Made by a program: the position numbers and the translations under genes
Part shown: positions 10,677 to 22,020 of the stretch, in pieces
Layout of the letters: the number at the start of each line of letters is the position of its first letter
How positions within the stretch are numbered: the first letter of the stretch is position 1
The notes under the pieces: model-generated
What the model saw: the letters and a program-made list of their open reading frames with translations, nothing else
Database searches by the model: none
What the model was told of the DNA's origin: nothing
Assembly (NCBI GenBank): GCA_020631735.1
Contig: CM036199.1
Span: 15,282,834 to 15,346,833 of the forward strand
DNA length: 64,000 nucleotides
Source of the DNA: Saccharum officinarum
Lineage: Eukaryota > Streptophyta > Magnoliopsida > Poales > Poaceae
Direction: 5' to 3'

Positions 10677-10900
10677 CAGTTCCTAAATTTGGAGTGCCAA
10701 AATACACTGTAGCGATACTGTAGTATTTCGTTTGTATTTGGTAATAATTGTCTAACCGTTGATTAATTAGGCTCAAAACGTTCGTCTTGCAAAGTACAAC
10801 AAAACTGTGTAATTGGTTTTTGATTTTATCCACATTTAATACTCTATGTATGTATCGCAAGTTTAATATAACGGATTTTTTTTTTTACACAGTGCACTTT
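10673..10900. mobile_element. MITE abutting the previous copy, right end damaged
   Basis: Starts at GGCCCAGTTCCTAAATTTGG, sharing bases with the previous element. It contains CTGTAGCGATACTGTAG, CGTTCGTCTTGCAAAGTACAAC and ATGTATGTATCGCAAG. The right inverted end is lost in a poly-T tract. Confidence 0.65.
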
Positions 10901-11018
10901 TTAGCTTGGATAAGCCAGTACGAGTGCATGCCAGACCACTGACAGCTCAAGTGAATCCCCAAACCAAACAGGCTGGTACACGTCTCTGCCCAAAACCACT
11001 GCAGCTAGGGGATCTTGG

Positions 11019-11142
11019 AGCCGTTCGGCTGGAATTATAAGCCAGCTGAAAACACTGTTGGCTGATTTTTTGTGAGAGAAAAATACTGTTTCAGCTAAAA
11101 AAACAAGCTGAATAAGACGGATTATAAGCCAGATGAACATGG
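11019..11142. mobile_element. Small MITE (CCGTTCGGCTG family)
   Basis: About 124 bp with GAGCCGTTCGGCTGGAATTA at one end and GCCAGATGAACATGG at the other. Internal TGTTGGCTGATTTTTTGTGAG and AACAAGCTGAATAAGACGG are shared with the copy at 11606-11722. Confidence 0.75.
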
Positions 11143-11605
11143 TCCTTGTCATCGGCAACGAAACACTAGGGGTTGTCATCGGCAACGAAACTAGGGGATC
11201 TTGTCATCTTGTGAATTCTTCGTGCCACACACCACGCATCTAGGACTCGCCCACTCATGACACGATCCATGCATATACTCTTTTCTCTACTTACGTGTCT
11301 TCTTTTTTTCGAAATTTATGGAAATGTCTGTTACAGATCCAACGTCCGCAAAATCTAAAATGTGCTACAACAACAAACTGACAGCAGCATTGAAGGCGCC
11401 GTAGTAGCCAGCTATATTTTGTGAAGTTATGTGACACACGTGTAGGTAACCGGCTAACAGCACACTCGAACTATCGTTTGGTGCATCGGTCAGGGACATT
11501 GGCTGCACGAGCAGCGACGACGACTGTGTGGGGTTCGCCCGAGGCCGGTGAAGCGGCAATCTTCGTGCGATGATAACGGCGGAGAAGTCTAGACTGGAAG
11601 AATAT

Positions 11606-11722
11606 GGCCCCGTTCGGCTGTGCTAATAAGCTGGCAGAAAAATATTGTTGGCTGATTTGTTGTGAGAGAAAAAATACTGTTCCGATTGAAAAAACAAGCT
11701 GAAAAAGACGGATTATAAGGAC
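11606..11722. mobile_element. Small MITE (CCGTTCGGCTG family), second copy
   Basis: Begins GGCCCCGTTCGGCTGTG and contains TGTTGGCTGATTTGTTGTG and AACAAGCTGAAAAAGACGG, matching the copy about 590 bp to the left. The right end is eroded. Confidence 0.75.
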
Positions 11723-12101
11723 AGAAAGAAAGCGTTGGCGCAGCGATTTGAGGGTACGGCCTATGTCTTGCAGTTGAGGAGCGATAATAGAATTGTGCGT
11801 AAGTGGTGACCGCGAAGTTGGCAGAAGACCAACATAGAAAGAGGTGGCGGGCAGAGGTGCACTGCTGGGTAGCGAGTGGTCTCATGTTGCAACGGTTGTC
11901 CCAATGCAAGAGGTCTTCTTTATGATAGATGGACTCCTTGTGTGCATTTTGGCTATTTTCGATAAAGCAGCAGGGATGTTGTGAGCTACCAGATCTCGGT
12001 GGACGAAGTTGGCATGACGTCGCCCAGAGGTTGTTGCTCACGTATTGGAGTGACGGCTTGTGACTATGGCAGCTAGCCTTGCATGGGAGTGTCTATAGTC
12101 T
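11723..12101. other. Intergenic DNA left of the Tat element
   Basis: No gene recognised. This sequence was contiguous with 28443 onward before the Tat element inserted. The minus-strand open frame across 11589-12041 overlaps the MITE and has no family features. The space 11143-11605 is likewise without a recognised gene. Confidence 0.35.
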
Positions 12102-12106
12102 GGTGT

Positions 12107-13148
12107 TGTTGATGTTCGGACCCAGGAGGGTCCTAAGCTAACGAGTGAATTTGTGTTGCGTGTCCCTTAATCTGGACGGTTATGCAAAGAGAATACACGT
12201 GGGTTTATCCTGGTTCGGGCGAAAGAAGACCCTACGTCCAGCGAGGGGGTATTGTATTTCCTTGCACCTAAGTGCTTGCGTAGGGGTTACAAGCTGTGAG
12301 AGAGGGAGCCGATCCCAAATCTCAAAGAGAGAGTACAAAGGAGATTGTTTGAGATGCTGATCTTCAGTGGTGGGGTGATGACTTGTTTTTGTCTTTTGTC
12401 GTCCCCCCTCCTCGTAGAGTCCCCCGCCTTCCCTTTTATAGGGTCAAGAGAAGGCAGAGGCGCCGGGGTGGTGCCTTAGAGGTGAAGTTTTGTCGGGCGC
12501 TGTGAAAACTGCTGTAGCGACGTGCTCCGGAAATGGCCAGCCATCCCTGGGCACCATGGTGACGTAAAGGAAAGGATGGCGAAAAGACCCCGGGTCCTAT
12601 GGCGTGCAGGCCTTGCTCCTTTGTTGACTGGCGGTTGGTCGAGGCTGGGTCGAGGTGTGTCGACGGGGAATGGATAAGGCCGAGCCCCAGGAATTTCGGG
12701 GTACGACAGTCGTCGTGTTATCCCTCGAGGGGGATCAGTGGCGGAACAGTACCTAGCATGGCGTGTGCAGTGATAGGTTTTCACCGTCCATCTCGAGATG
12801 GGCAGTAAAAAGTAAGATTTGACACTGGTACTGCTTCCATGCTGGCGGTGCTGTAGCCATGGGGGTAGGAAGTGGTTGGTGGTTGCATTAAATGCTTTGA
12901 CTTTTGTCTGAAAGTCGGTGGGTGAGGCGGGTCGACCGGCTCGACCTAGGGTCGTACGAGTCGGAGATTTCCTTGTGGTCGAGGTGTCCCGTCGAGCAAG
13001 CCTCGTGCGAGTCGAAACATGGTCGAGGCGTTCAGTGCGTGGTTTTGGCTCGTTGTACCCACGTGGGCGGAGCCTTGGCGTGGTTTTCTCAGGGGGTTCA
13101 TTCTTTTTAGTCGTCGAGTTTGGGTACCCCTTGTTTAGGTACCCGACA
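12107..13148 (-). repeat. 3' LTR of the Tat element
   Basis: In minus sense it begins TGTCGGGTACCTAAACAAGG and ends in AACATCAACA. It aligns along its length with 27397-28437, with scattered substitutions only. The stretch TTCCCTTTTATAGGG at about 12430-12443 is shared by both LTRs. Confidence 0.92.
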
Positions 13149-14262
13149 GTAGCCCTCGAGCCTTTGTGTGAGTGTGGTCACTCTTGCAGAGGCTCAGCGA
13201 GTCATGAACTGGAGTCATAGCGTCGTAGCTCTTCTAGTGGGTGCGTGCGAGCGCACCCGCTGGGTGTAGCCCCTGAGGCCTCGGTGGAGTGTTTGACTCC
13301 TCCGAGGTCTTTAGTGCGTTATATCGAGGGGTGCTCCCGCATTTGAGCCCCCATGGCGTGCTTGGTCCCCTTTCGTTTAGGGTTAGCTTTTTGCGGTCGA
13401 GCCCCTAAGCCTTGTGCGCACGAGGTCGATCAGGGTCTTGCCCATCTTTATCGTACGACCCTCACGCACCTTTTAGGAAAGGAGGAGGGGTGGGGAACAC
13501 CGTACTACCCTCGATGGGCGAGTTTCGACGATCTCCGGTGAGCTGTTAGCGGGGAATTTGAGTGGGAGCCCGTGCCCCATTCGATAGGGGTCGGCTAGCA
13601 GCCGTGGAGGCGCTCTCCAAAGATGCCAAAGAGTAGTCGTGTGGATCTCGGTTCCATGCGGTAGGATCCGATGGCTCGATGCCTCCCTCCGAGGGGATTC
13701 CACCGTCGACCTCTCTTTTAGCCTCGAATACGTCTGGGGGCGTCTCGAGAGAGTGGCTCGAGCCCTGGCCTTGTATGGGCACGTCCCCAGTTGTCCCTGA
13801 CTCTGTTACTTGAGGGTAGCTATCGAACCCCGGTCGAGGGCCATCTTTCGATCCCTCGAGGTTTATAGTGGGCTTGGAGCCCGTTATCCATTCGTCTAGA
13901 AATGTCCGTCTGCGGATCCCCTTTCGGCCCGTTAGGCGCGTCTTTTTAGGAGGAGAGGCGAGAACGGCACGGTAGTGGGCGGCGTGGTGCGACAGTTTGC
14001 GGAGTGAACGGTGGACACATGCCCTTACCCGTGGGTTTCGAGGGAGCGGTTTGGTAAGAACATTGAATGCGGGAACTGTTCCTACCTTTTCGTTAGATCT
14101 GCCCATTGGTCTTCCGCCGAGGTATAAGTATAGAGCCTAGGGTTCCATATGCCCCCACAGGCCTTTTGCGATTGCCCCTTTCTCCCTTTGTGCTCATCAG
14201 CCGTTCTCTGTCGTCACCGTCATCTCTTCCCCCGTCGCCACCGCAAGCTGATCTCAACACTC

Positions 14263-17200
14263 ATGGCGGGAAAGAGCCAGGTTCTTCCCGTGGACGTGTG
14301 TGTCCGTTCTTCGGTGACGGAGAGGAAGCTGGAGGAGTTAGTTTGCGACGGTCTTCTGTGACCGACGGCGAGTCGGGGCCAGCCGGAGTGGAGGGTGCCG
14401 CCATCCGACCACCAGGAGCCGGCGCCCCCAGAGGGGTACGTGGTGAGCTTTGTCGCTTTCCATGAGAGAGGGCTCGGGATGCCGCCGAGCCGGTTTATGC
14501 GGGCGCTTCTACATCATTAAAAGGTGGAGCTCTATCATCTCGCCCCCAACTCCATCTCGCAGGCCGCCATTTTTGTGGCGGTCTACGAGGGGTACTTGGG
14601 GATGGAGCCCCACTAGAATCTGTGGCTCCACCTTTTCAAGGCGGAGCACTTTGCCAAGAAGGCGGGCGAGAGGGGAGTGCGGCGTGCGGTTCACGCCGGT
14701 AGCTGTACCCTTCAAGTCCACGCGAGTCGAGGCGAGCTCTACATCCTGGCGCAGCTCATCTCATCGAACAGGGGGTGGCACGACGGGTGGTTCTACCTAT
14801 GCAACGACGACGACCGCCTGCCAAAGTTCTCCGGTCGGGTTCTGATGTCACGCGAGGATAATTGGATGTATGGCGTCGTCGAGGAAGAGAAGCCAAAGCT
14901 GCAGCCGCTCCTCGACGCACTGACGAGACTCCGTTAGCGCGGATTGACAGCGGGGATGGTGGCCACCGCGTTCCACCGTCGGAGAGTGCTGCCGCTAATG
15001 CAGCGCCGACTTCGGATCGACGAGATGACGCCGGGCGTCTCATTGGAGGGGAGTCGGATGTCGCACGAGTCCCTCCCCCTCGATGAGGTTGCCCGGCGCG
15101 CGCGGTGGATGGTGGGTAACTTCAAGCAAGAGGACATCGACAAGGTCCCGATGCGACCCAACTAGGGTTTCGAGCCTCTGGTAAGTGCTGTTTTACTAGC
15201 CTTGTGTCCTTTCGCTTCCTGGCTCCCTTGATTTAGTTCATCGATGCTTTCGTGCAGGATCTGTCGGCGGTCAAGGACTCACGGCCACCGGTTCGGGAGG
15301 ATCACGCTGCTTGAGAGGTGAGACGCATTTCTACGGCTCAGAAGAAGGGAAAGAAAGACGTCGCAAAGAAACGTTAGATCAGAAAGGCCCTCGAGCATGA
15401 GGCATTGAATAAGCGCCGCCGCCAGTAGAGGCTCGATGGTCTCCCTGTCGAGGAATCCCCCTCTGAGATGGCCTCAGAGGAGGATGAGGATAGCGATGAT
15501 AATGATGCCGGGTCACGATACGACGCCATGACTTTTCTGGCGCACCTCCCTGACGTGCGGCCCCTGCTGGAGCCTATTAGCGGAGGGTCGACCTCCCAGG
15601 CATCGAGGGCAGTCTCGATGCTCGTCGAGGGGGAGGAAGAGCCAGTAGAAGGAAGAGCCCGAGAGGGACCTTAAGAGAGGGGATCTGCCACGCCTAGGGT
15701 CCCTGAGGGGATGTCGGTGGCGCCGCGCCCGCGAGTCCGCTCGCCCCGGACTTCGTCGATGGGCAGAACAGCAACGTCGACACCTGAGGCCAGGGTGCCA
15801 TCGTCGGGTGTGAGGACCCGATGCCAGATAGCCTCATCGGCGCAAAGGACCCTAGCGCCTAGTCAGCCCAGGCTCCAAGGAGCGCTAGGCCGACCGGAGG
15901 CTCGACGGAGGGGCCATCGCAGAAGCCGTTGAGTGGCTCGGGGCAGCCAGGGACGAAGCCCCTGATCTCCTTGTCTGGGTAAGTGTCTCACTTCGCCTTC
16001 TCGACAAAGTTATCTCGCTTTTTGTTCTGACGTGGTTGTTTACTACGCAGCCATAAGCGTAAGGTGGAGCTCGCGGCTATGACTCTTATCAAGGCGCTCA
16101 AGTCTGGTGCCGCCCTGATGATGTGGACGCCTGCCGACGACGCCGCTTGGGTCGCAAAGTACCAAGCTGCCACAGAGCGACTCAATACGAAAGAGGCCGC
16201 TACCAAGGCAGGTGCAAGCGCTCAGGAGGTCGCCAGAGTTGGTGACGCCGCTCGGGAGCCAGAGCCGATCGAGGCAGCCCTGGGCTGTGCCAGGCTCGAT
16301 GTGCCTGGTATTGGTGGGCCAGAGCCAGGGTCGACCATGAGGACCCTGGAGACCGTCGAGGCCAGTAAGGCCAAAACATCCGTCCGCGATGTGAGGTGGG
16401 CGGATGTTGAAAAGATAAAAGAGGTGGTGGAGGCCCCGCCGGATGCGAGGAAAGAGGAGGAGCAGCCAGAGCTGCAACCAGAGCGGGAGGAGCCGCGACC
16501 GCAGTCACAGCAGGACCAGCCGGAGGAGCAGGCGATCGAGGCGGAACGGGGGGTGGCCATGCTACCGCCCATCATGCAGGCGGTGGCACCGACTGACGGG
16601 AGTCTAGTCTCGCCCCAAGGGTCGACTCCGACTGTGATCGATCTCACCGTCGACGACCCTCCTTCCGACAAGGGGAAGCAGAAGGCGAACATCGAGATGG
16701 TCGATGCCTCGGATTGGCCCGGGACTTCCGTAACATCAGAGGACGACATGGCAGAGGTGTCCGCCAAGTGGCCTGATTTTGCGAGGCTGGTGCTTGTGCA
16801 GGCGGAGTAGGAGCTCCCGCGTTGGGGTCGATTGACCCTCGAGTTCAGGGACGTGGCTAACCCCAACGCCAAGCCCTTCTTCACCCTTGACGACAAGGAT
16901 GAAGTGCAGCACTAGGAGTATGTCGAGGGACTCCGTAAGCACTCCGTGCAGTCCCTGCGGATGGTTGCGGACACCCTGATGCGGCAGATGTCGGAGGCCT
17001 TTGAGGTGAGCCGTGTCTGTTGTTTTTATCTGGTGTGTATCCTCCTTTTCTCCTTGGTTCTGATCTTAAGCTTAATTGTGGTCAGAAGCTCAAGGAGCGA
17101 TCTCACCGCAAGTCGCTCTTCATTCATCATGAAAGCAGCGTTTGGGTGGTGCTTACTCGTCAACGGGCTCTGGTCGAGGAAGCCAATGAGCGGCTATCCA

Positions 17201-18162
17201 AGAAGAGTGCCGAAGTAGACGAGCTTCGTGTCGTCCATGCAGCGGTCAGGGAGGAGGCGACGCAGGCTCAGGAGGCCGAGGCCAAGGCGCATGAAGATGT
17301 GGCCAAGGCTCGGGAAGAGGCAGCCAAGGCCCATGAGGACCTCGCGCCACTATTAGCGCGCGTGAAGGAGCTCGAGGAGGATGTCGCCCTTGTCAATAGG
17401 CATCGTGACGCCCTCAATGTCTAGATCGAGCAGGTGTCCACTCGTGTCGGGACCCTGAAGGACGAGGTTGCGACGCTGAGGGGAACTGTCCGAGAGAGGG
17501 ACGAGGCTCTCTTGGATGCCGGCCGAGAGATCGAGACGCTGAGGGCGACCGTCCGTGACAGGGACGAGGCTCTTCAGGCGGCGGAGAAAGCGCATGACGA
17601 GTTGCGCGATGAGATCATGGGTTGGCAGACCCATGCTGAGGGTAAACCTTTGTCAAGCTTTAACCTTGGCCTCGGGGTCCCAAGTCTTTGCTAACTTGGT
17701 GTTTATATTTCAAAGCTGGAAAAGCAGCAACATGCGGCCCAGGCGATGGCTACCTCGTTTCAGAACCTCTTCGAGGCTGAGGCCGGGCGGAATCAATTGC
17801 TCCAGGGTGCGATTACTTTGGTGTGTGATTGCCTAGGGGTCGAGCCCGATGCTGATACCGAGGAGGATGCGCAAGGGAACTTGCTTGTTCAGCGGATGAT
17901 GGCGCTAGGTTGCCTTGTCCATGAGAAGATTCAAAGTGGGCTGCATCGTGGCGTGAAGAGGGCCATGGCGGTCATCCGGTCTGGGTTTGAGTATGACATG
18001 GGCCTCATTGCGGATGGATTCATCTTAGATCTAGACAGGACTGACGAGGAGAACGAGGCAGCCTGCCTACAATTGATCAAGGCTGCGGAAGAGCCCGGGG
18101 GTCATCTCGCGAAGCTGTTTGAAGTCGAGGTGGTCCCGCCTGCCGACGATGAGGGCCTGTGA
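14263..18162 (+). pseudogene. Antisense gene of the Tat element (gypsy-type transposon domain, coiled coil)
   Basis: On the strand opposite to pol, five exon-like blocks (14263-15180, 15258-15978, 16051-17005, 17086-17641, 17716-18162) are separated by GT-AG introns of 72-80 bp with strong donors such as GTAAGTG. The N-terminal part has P-P-E-G-Y-V-V-S-F near 14434 and Q-A-A-I-F-V-A-V near 14560, typical of the plant family Pfam calls putative gypsy-type transposon (PF04195). The middle is Pro/Glu-rich. Codons around 17170-17640 form a long coiled coil of E, A, R and K heptads. The C-terminus (G-V-K-R-A-M-A-V near 17952, ending V-V-P-P-A-D-D-E-G-L) is also typical. At least nine in-frame stops break it, for example after D-G-L-L near 14359 and before K-V-E-L near 14518. 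The function of such antisense genes is not established. Confidence 0.8.
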
Positions 18163-18335
18163 GCCAAGCCTGGGCATGAAGGCTCATGTAATAAGTTAGT
18201 TAATATTCGTGACTTGCGTCGTGATGACCTCAGGGGCCTTGAAACATTTATATGTAAATGTATACTAAATGTTCGTTTTTGTTTGAGTCTTTTGTTCCCT
18301 TTCTTGCTTGAATCATATTCTTGCATGTTTTTCTT

Positions 18336-18672
18336 AGCGTGCGGTTGCACCCCTTGGTGTGAGGGAGCGAGTGGAGGTATCGTAGCCTGAAGGCATAGGC
18401 GATCTCGCGGCTCGGCAGCCCTTGAACATTAGGGTGCACTTGCAACCTCGTTGATTATGTAAGAACTCAAATCAAAGCGTATGGGAACGTTAGACGTGAG
18501 CTTTTTTAAAATTGTGAACTTTTATTAGGTCTACTTAGCACACGGTTGCACCCCTTGATGTGGGGGAGTGAGTGGAGGTACCATAGCCTGGAGGCGTAGG
18601 TGATCTCACGGCTCGACAGCCCTTGAACCTTAGGGTGCGCTTGCGGTCTTGTTGTCTATGTAAAAGTTCTCT
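18336..18672. repeat. Two-copy direct repeat, unit about 199 bp
   Basis: A block starting GCGGTTGCACCCCTTGGTGT at about 18340 recurs starting ACGGTTGCACCCCTTGATGT at about 18542. Shared internal words include GAGTGGAGGTA, CAGCCCTTGAAC and TTAGGGTGC. It sits between the antisense gene and the integrase, the non-coding zone where Tat elements often carry tandem repeats. Confidence 0.75.
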
Positions 18673-18851
18673 TTTTTTGAAAAAGTGTGAGTTTTTTGGG
18701 GACACAGTGGGTCCTTGCAGCCCCCGAGGGAGGTTTGACTCTGAGAAAACAGGGTCGATCCTCCCTGGTTTTTATGAAAGAATGCTTTGAACACCAATGT
18801 ATTCCTTATTCTATCATGGGATTGCGAAAAAATTTATAAAGCCTCGAGGAT

Positions 18852-20048
18852 TTAGGGGAAAAGGCGACATAGTTGTTCGATGTTCCATGCGTTGGTGAAG
18901 ATTTTGCCCTTTTCGTTTGATAGCTTGTAGGTGCCGGGCTTCAATACTTCCGCGACGATGTACGACCCTTCCCATGGCGGAGTAAGCTTGTGTCGTCCCT
19001 TGTTGTTCTGGCTTCGCCAGAGCACTAGGTCACCGACATTGAGGTCTCGTCTACAGACGTGTTTGTCGTGGTAGCATCGGAGACTTTGCTGATACCTTGC
19101 AGAGTGTAACAGAGCCACATCGCGAGCTTCCTCGAGCTGGTCGAGGGCGTTCTCTCTTGTGGCGTCATTGTTTCACTCGTTGTAGGCTTTCAGCCTCAGG
19201 GATCCGTACTCTACATCGGTTGGGAGCATAGCCTCGGACTCGTAGACTAAGAAGAATGGAGTGAACCCCGTGGCTTGACCCGGTGTTGTTCTTAGGCTCC
19301 ACAGGACCGAGGGGAGCTCGGCTGCCCATTTTTTGCCGTGTTTGTTTAGTTTGTCGAAAATTCTTGGCTTTAGGCCTTGTAAAACCATGCCATTGGCACG
19401 CTCTACTTGGCCATTTGTTTTTGGATGAGCTACGGCCGACCAGAGCACATGAATGTGATGGTTGTCGTAGAAATCTAGAAACTTTTTGCCTATAAATTGG
19501 GTGTCGTTGTCCGTGATGATGCAGTTAGGAACCCTAAAGCGGTGGACGATGTCGGTGAAGAATAGCATGGCTTGCTCAGACCTGATGCTGGTGATAGGAC
19601 GGGCCTCAATCCACTTGGAAAACTTATTAATGGCGATGAGCAAGTGGGTGAAGTCACCAGTTGTCTTCTTTAGGGGTCCGACCAAGTCGAGTCCCCAAAC
19701 GGCGAACGGCCATGTGATGGAAATCATCTGCAAGGCGTGAGCCGAGAGATGGGTTTGCCTTGCGTAGTACTGGCATCCTTGACAGGAGCGTACTAGCTTA
19801 ATAGCGTCGGAGACTGCGGTTGACCAGTAGAAACCTTGTCGGAACGTGTTTCCAACGAGGGTTCGAGGCGCCGCGTGATGACCGCAAGCCCCCGAGTGTA
19901 GGTCCTTGAGCAGGTTTTTGCCTTCCTCATTTGTGATACAGCGTTGTAGGATGCTCGTAGGGCTACGTCGATAAAGTTCTTTGTTGTCGCCATATATCAC
20001 AAAGGTCTTGGCCCGGCGAGCGATTCGTCGAGCCTTGGTCTTATCCAA
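18852..20048 (-). pseudogene. Tat element integrase
   Basis: The zinc-binding part is present (H-S-G-A-C-G-H-H, then C-Q-G-C-Q-Y-Y-A near 19790). The catalytic core has D in W-G-L-D-L-V-G-P, D in I-T-D-N-D-T-Q-F and E in N-G-Q-V-E-R-A-N. The C-terminal part (18852-19118) has the usual N-V-G-D-L-V-L-W and G-T-Y-K-L motifs and no chromodomain. An in-frame stop at about 19170 separates the core from the C-terminus. The catalytic residues are intact but the frame is not. Confidence 0.85.
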
Positions 20049-20181
20049 GGGGAGGTCCCCTCAAGTGAGATGGTCGAGGTACGGAATACGCCAGTCGGGC
20101 TTGAGGTCGGCTGGTAGGGTCGAGCCTTCTGTCTACATGACTTCAGTCTCGGTCGAGGGAGCTTTCGCTTCAAGTGGGGGA

Positions 20182-20666
20182 TCAAGTGATGGACCATCGC
20201 CCCCCCCCCGATTGCCTGGTGTCGACGGAAGGTTGATGAAGATCCCTTGCGAAAACGTCTGGTGGAACCATGGCTCGACTAGACATGATTTTTGCGAGTT
20301 TGTTGGCAGCTTTATTGTATCTGTGTGCAACGTGGTTGAGCTCGAGGCCGTGGAATTTGTCCTCAAGGCGCCGCACCTCCTTACAGTAGGCTTCCATCTT
20401 GGGATCATGGCAGCTTGAGCTCTTCATGACCTGGTCGATCACGAGCTGGGAATCACCACGAACGTCGAGGTGTCGGACCCCGAGTTCGACGGCGATGCGC
20501 AGGCCCATGATGAGAGCCTCGTACTCGGCGATGTTGTTGGAGGCAGCAAAATGAAGCCAGATTACATAGCGCATGTGGACTCCGAGGGGGGAGATGAAGA
20601 GCAAGCTCATGCCTGCTCCTGTTTTCATCAGCGACCCATCGAAGTACATGGTCCAAAGTTTGGCTT
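20182..20666 (-). pseudogene. Second (archaeal-type) RNase H of the Tat element
   Basis: Contains Y-F-D-G-S, N-N-I-A-E-Y-E-A-L and R-G-D-S-Q-L-V-I-D-Q, the first three acidic sites of an RNase H of the kind acquired by Tat elements in addition to the retroviral one. The usual fourth position (N-K-A-A-D) reads N-K-A-A-N, so the last catalytic Asp appears replaced by Asn. Stops separate it from the neighbouring domains in the same polyprotein. Confidence 0.75.
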
Positions 20667-20670
20667 GGAG

Positions 20671-22018
20671 CTAAACCAGAGAAAGTTGAGTGTCGATCCA
20701 CTCCGCTAGAAAATCTGCCAGTACCTGGGATTTGATGGCTTTGTGCGGCGCATAAGAGAGGGTCTCACTCATGAGCTCGACCGTCCACTTTGCTATCCTA
20801 CCCGAGGCTTCCTGGTTCCGGGCTATCTCTCTCAGGGGGAAAGAAGAAACCACGGTCACCGGGTGGCCTTCAAAGTAGTGACAAAGCTTGCGCCGTGTCA
20901 AGATGATGGCATATAGCAGCTTCTGGATTTGCGGGTAGCGAACCTTGGTCTCCGAGAGTACCTCGCTGATGAAGTATACTAGCCTCTGAACGAGTAAGGC
21001 GTGTCCTTCCTCCGCCCTCTCGACAACTAAGACCGCGCTGATCACTTGTGTCGTTGCGGTGACGTAAAGCAGGAGGGGTTCCCCTGTGGCCGGAGGGACG
21101 AGGATCGGAGAGTTAGACAACGTAGAGCTTTGTAAGGGCTTCTTCTGCCTCGAGGGTCCATGAAAAGTGTTCAGATTTCTTTAGGAGACGATACAGTGGG
21201 AGCGTCTTTTCACCGAGGCGTGAAATGAAGCGACTAAGGGCCGCAAGGCAGCCTGTGACCCTCTGCATGCCTTTTAGATCACGGATAGGGCTCATTTTGG
21301 TTATTGCAGTGATTTTCTCTGGGTTGGCTTCGATGCCACGCTCGAAAATGATGAACCCTAAGAGCATGCCTCGAGGAACGCTAAAGACGCACTTCTCGGG
21401 GTTGAGCTTAATGTTTTTCGTCTTAAGGCACTTGAACGTGACGTCGAGGTCATCAACCAAGTTGCTTACCCTCTTGGTTTTGACAATGATGTCGTCAACG
21501 TAAGCCTTGACGGTGGGTCCGATGTGCTCTCCGAAAACGTGTTGTATGCATCGCTGGTACGTAGCACCTGCGTTCCGTAGACCGAAGGGCATAGTAATAT
21601 AGCAATACATGCCGAAGGGGGTGATGAATGAAGTCGCGAGCTGGTCGAACTCCTTCATTTTGATCTGGTGGTAGCCAGAATATGCATCTAGGAACGACAG
21701 AGTTTCACATCCCACAATAGAATCAACGATTTGATCAAAGCGTGGTAAAGGAAAAGGAACTTTCGGACATGCTTTATTCAAACTAGTATAGTCTACACAC
21801 ATCCTTCATTTCCCATTCTTTTTCTTAACTAATACAGGATTAGACAACCACTCGGGATAATGAACCTCCTTGATGAATCCGGCCTCTAAAAGCTTGTGGA
21901 TCTCCTCACCGATGATCTTGCGCTTCTCCTCATCGAAGCGGGGCAAGCGTTGTTTCACCGGTTTGGAGCCGACTCGGATCTCCAAGGCGTGCTCGGTGAC
22001 TTCCCTGGGTATGCCCTG
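20671..22018 (-). pseudogene. Tat element reverse transcriptase and retroviral RNase H/connection
   Basis: From about 22015 the frame reads R-E-V-T-E-H-A-L-E-I and F-D-E-E-K-R-K-I-I-G, the N-terminal part of RT. A stop at 21803 follows K-K-N-G-K, where the family has Trp. It resumes with M-C-V-D-Y, S-F-L-D-A-Y-S-G-Y-H, F-G-L-R-N-A-G-A-T-Y and the Y-V-D-D active site near 21500. The first RNase H (20671-21120) has L-L-Y-V-T-A-T where catalytic retroviral enzymes have an Asp, so it looks like a non-catalytic connection domain, as described for Tat elements. Everything N-terminal, including protease, is missing at the junction near 22020. Confidence 0.85.
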
Positions 22019-22020
22019 CC

